Part shown: one piece after another, positions 61,991-64,000 of the stretch
Position numbering within the stretch: the first letter of the stretch is position 1
Layout of the letters: every line of letters starts with the position of its first letter
Source of the DNA: Bacillota bacterium
GTDB taxonomy: Bacteria; Bacillota; Clostridia; Lachnospirales; Lachnospiraceae
Length of the DNA: 64,000 nt
Assembly (NCBI GenBank): GCA_023421505.1
Contig: JAEZTJ010000068.1
Location: 65,004-129,003, forward strand
Direction: 5' to 3'
The notes under the pieces: model-generated
Databases searched by the model: none
What the model was told of the DNA's origin: nothing
The model's input: the letters and a program-made list of their open reading frames with translations, nothing else
Made by a program: the position numbers and the translations under genes

Positions 61991-63901
61991 ATGTATATTA
62001 ATATTAAGGGTGCGAAGGAAAACAACCTAAAGAATGTGGATTTAAAGCTGCCAAAGAATAAGCTGATTGTCTTTACCGGATTATCCGGTAGTGGTAAGTC
62101 TACGCTTGCGCTGGAGACGCTGCAAAGGGAATGTCAAAGGCAGTATATGGAATCCATGGGCATGACAATGGATATTGGCAGCAAACCGAAGGTAGCTTCG
62201 ATTGAGGGCTTATCGCCTGCAATCTCTATTAATCAACATCACTCCAACAGTAACCCGCGTTCTACAGTAGGTACAATCACAGAAATATCCGCATATCTGC
62301 GTGTACTATTCTCAAAGCTAGGCGAAAGACCATGCCCGCATTGTGGAGAGATTATAACGCAGAACTATAATGAAACAGACATTACTGTTTATTCAGAGAT
62401 GCCAGATGAGGAGCAGGGAGATACTGAATTATATGAGCAGTTTATTCTATGTCCTAATTGCAAAAAACAAATGGTTGAACTTACTGCAAGTCATTTTTCT
62501 TTTAATAAGCCTCTGGGAGCATGCCCTGCCTGTCGAGGAATTGGAGTAGTGAATACTCCGGATATCAGCTTGCTAATTAATAAAACTAAGAGTGTACGCG
62601 AATTTGCAATCTTCGGATGGGATCAGGTGTATATTGACCGGTATGGTGCAGCTATGATAAATGCTGCAAAGCACTATGGCTTTGAGCTTGATCTAGACAC
62701 ATCGATTGGTGAATTTAATGATATTCAGATGGATCTCCTGTTACACGGTGTACTCAGTAAGCAATTTATAGAACGCTTCCCTGATATTGCACCTCCTAAA
62801 ACAGTACAAGGAGGAAGGTTTGAAGGGGTAGTAACTAATCTCATGAGGCGGTATACCGAGAATAGTTCCGCAAGTGCAAAACAAAAGCTCGAGAAATTTC
62901 TGATTCAGCAAGAGTGTCCGGAATGCAGGGGTATAAGGTTTCGAGCAGAAACACTGGCAGTTCAAGTAGGAGGTATCAACATCAGACAAACACTGGCCAT
63001 GTCCTTTTGTGCTCTCAGAGAGTGGTTAAAGGCACTTCCTGATTATGTAACATCGGAAGCAATGAATATTGTTTATCAGGTTGTGGAGGACTTAAAACAC
63101 AAAGTAGAACGGATTATAGATGTAGGTGCCGGTTATCTAAGCCTCGATCAGCCCTCCGGTTCTTTATCGGCTGGTGAATGGCAGCGGCTCAAGCTTGCAG
63201 CTATCTTAGGCAGCGGACTCACAGGAGTACTGTATGTACTGGATGAACCAACCTCCGGTCTTCATTCCAGGGATACGGTCAGAATGATAGAAGTATTGAA
63301 AAGGCTTCGTGATATGGGTAACACAGTCGTTGTTATTGAGCATGATATGGAAATGATGAAGGCAGCAGACCATATCGTTGATTTTGGACCGGGCGCCGGG
63401 AAAGAGGGTGGGCAGATCGTTGCCTGCGGTAAACTAAGTGAAATTATTAATTGTGATAACTCAATTACGGGGCAATATCTGAAAATGGACGGTTTCAGAA
63501 CGGTAAGGAAGAAAATCCCAGGAAGTAATTCATATATCAGTATTAATAATGCAAATATAAATAATTTGAAAAATGTAAATGTTGATATCCCTCTGGGTAG
63601 ATTCGTCACGATAACCGGAGTTTCAGGCAGTGGAAAGACAAGTCTTATATTCGGTACGCTGGCAGAGGCTGCTAACACGTATTTTAATCAGTCGATAAAA
63701 GCCTTAAATTCTGACATATCGGGTCTAGACAAGCTCGATGATGTAGTTATTATCAATCAACAGTCAATCGGACGCTCCAATCGCTCCAATGCTGCAACTT
63801 ATACAGATATTTTTACAGATATTCGAGATTTATTTGCTTCTTTGCCGCAAACAAAAAGAAACGGTCTCTCAGCGCAATGTCATTTAGATAATGGGTATTA
63901 G
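61991..63901 (+). CDS. UvrA-like ABC ATPase, C-terminally truncated
   Basis: A 636-residue relative of UvrA. The first ABC module is complete: Walker A GLSGSGKST (about 30), zinc-type cysteines CPHCGE, CPNCKK, CPACRG, CPECRG, signature GSLSAGEWQRLKLA (about 390) and Walker B VLYVLDEPTSGLHS (about 415). The second module keeps Walker A GVSGSGKTSL (about 543) and DIFTDIRDLFASLP, but stops at LSAQCHLDNGY, before the second zinc finger, signature and Walker B. A terminator follows within 20 bases. Relatives run on for well over 100 residues, so this is probably a truncated or decaying gene. GTG 61982 is possible but AGGAGAGGG favours ATG 61991. Confidence 0.8.
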   Translation: MYINIKGAKENNLKNVDLKLPKNKLIVFTGLSGSGKSTLALETLQRECQRQYMESMGMTMDIGSKPKVASIEGLSPAISINQHHSNSNPRSTVGTITEISAYLRVLFSKLGERPCPHCGEIITQNYNETDITVYSEMPDEEQGDTELYEQFILCPNCKKQMVELTASHFSFNKPLGACPACRGIGVVNTPDISLLINKTKSVREFAIFGWDQVYIDRYGAAMINAAKHYGFELDLDTSIGEFNDIQMDLLLHGVLSKQFIERFPDIAPPKTVQGGRFEGVVTNLMRRYTENSSASAKQKLEKFLIQQECPECRGIRFRAETLAVQVGGINIRQTLAMSFCALREWLKALPDYVTSEAMNIVYQVVEDLKHKVERIIDVGAGYLSLDQPSGSLSAGEWQRLKLAAILGSGLTGVLYVLDEPTSGLHSRDTVRMIEVLKRLRDMGNTVVVIEHDMEMMKAADHIVDFGPGAGKEGGQIVACGKLSEIINCDNSITGQYLKMDGFRTVRKKIPGSNSYISINNANINNLKNVNVDIPLGRFVTITGVSGSGKTSLIFGTLAEAANTYFNQSIKALNSDISGLDKLDDVVIINQQSIGRSNRSNAATYTDIFTDIRDLFASLPQTKRNGLSAQCHLDNGY

Positions 63902-63915
63902 ATAGTTCTTAAAAC

Positions 63916-63954
63916 GAAATGGGTCAGTAGATTTTTATTCTGCTGACCCATTTC
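63916..63954 (+). terminator. Terminator after the truncated UvrA-like gene
   Basis: GAAATGGGTCAG (63916-63927) pairs perfectly with CTGACCCATTTC (63943-63954) around a T-rich loop. Confidence 0.85.
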
Positions 63955-64000
63955 GCTATATCATTTTATTTTTTTCCAAAACAATAAGACAGACTATTCA

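Overview
The window looks like chromosomal DNA of an anaerobic, low-GC Firmicute, most likely a plant-polysaccharide-degrading member of the Lachnospiraceae (Clostridium cluster XIVa). This rests on AT-rich DNA, strong Shine-Dalgarno sites (GGAGG/AGGAG), sigma-A type promoters, many U-run terminators, several glycoside hydrolase genes (families GH43, GH39, GH115, GH5, GH1) without signal peptides, and clostridial accessory families. The genus is inference. No rRNA, tRNA, CRISPR array, intact mobile element or prophage was found.

1-6.9 kb: a DUF6506 gene; a MerR regulator followed by a BtrH-like gene whose promoter has the 19-bp spacer and dyad typical of MerR control; and a TetR regulator divergent from an ABC/FtsX export pair, with overlapping promoters and palindromic operator sites between them. 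7-13 kb: an Rh-type ammonium channel; a decayed transposase; an SRPBCC/YciI/DUF4256 operon behind a second MerR-type promoter; an AraC-GyrI regulator; and a beta-lactamase-like serine hydrolase. 13-18 kb: a MATE exporter behind a probable guanidine-IV riboswitch with terminator; a bacterial STAY-GREEN homologue; and small genes (DUF4180, WYL regulator, PfpI-like, YwqK-like, ppnP). 18-25.6 kb: a minus-strand eutH-ucpA pair with its own MerR regulator and a third MerR-type promoter; an orphan carbamate kinase; an AraC regulator divergent from a URO-D-like protein; and a GH43 enzyme.

25.8-30.9 kb is the most unusual part. A long leader with a possible 10-codon leader peptide precedes a small HTH gene. 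It is followed by a terminator-bounded group of four genes: an aminopropyltransferase (BpsA) fused to an AdoMet decarboxylase, a GNAT acyltransferase, an acyl carrier protein and an FkbH-like glyceryl-loading enzyme. Together they suggest a compact pathway making an acylated, perhaps glyceryl-modified, polyamine. This is inference from family functions.

31-45 kb: a cytosolic LacI-sensor/GGDEF/EAL protein whose EAL domain has lost key residues; an AraC regulator beside a GH39 xylosidase; a nucleotide-sugar-type epimerase; a DUF2207 membrane protein followed by a GH115 alpha-glucuronidase; a repeat-rich intergenic region; and a TetR-M23 peptidase operon with two operators. 45-51.5 kb: a nitrilase-family gene, a SigZ-like sigma factor with a Cys4 tail, an ArsP/DUF318-type permease with a Cys-rich repeat loop, a GH5 enzyme, a peptide of tandem CGCG repeats, and a GH1 beta-glucosidase whose start lies 1 bp after the peptide gene. 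51.6-64 kb: two paralogous four-helix membrane proteins, a BspA-like surface protein, a patatin-like phospholipase, a 94-bp tandem repeat array, an AraC-GNAT fusion, a HelD-like helicase, a DMT transporter, and a UvrA-like gene lacking its C-terminal part.

A recurrent leader-like element (TAGGTTGAAAA hairpin ... GCGGCAGATGGAGGTTA) lies upstream of the DUF2207 and patatin genes. Its 3' end is also found before the serine hydrolase, and a diverged copy may precede the GH39 gene. All starts and functions were judged by eye; no database search was run.
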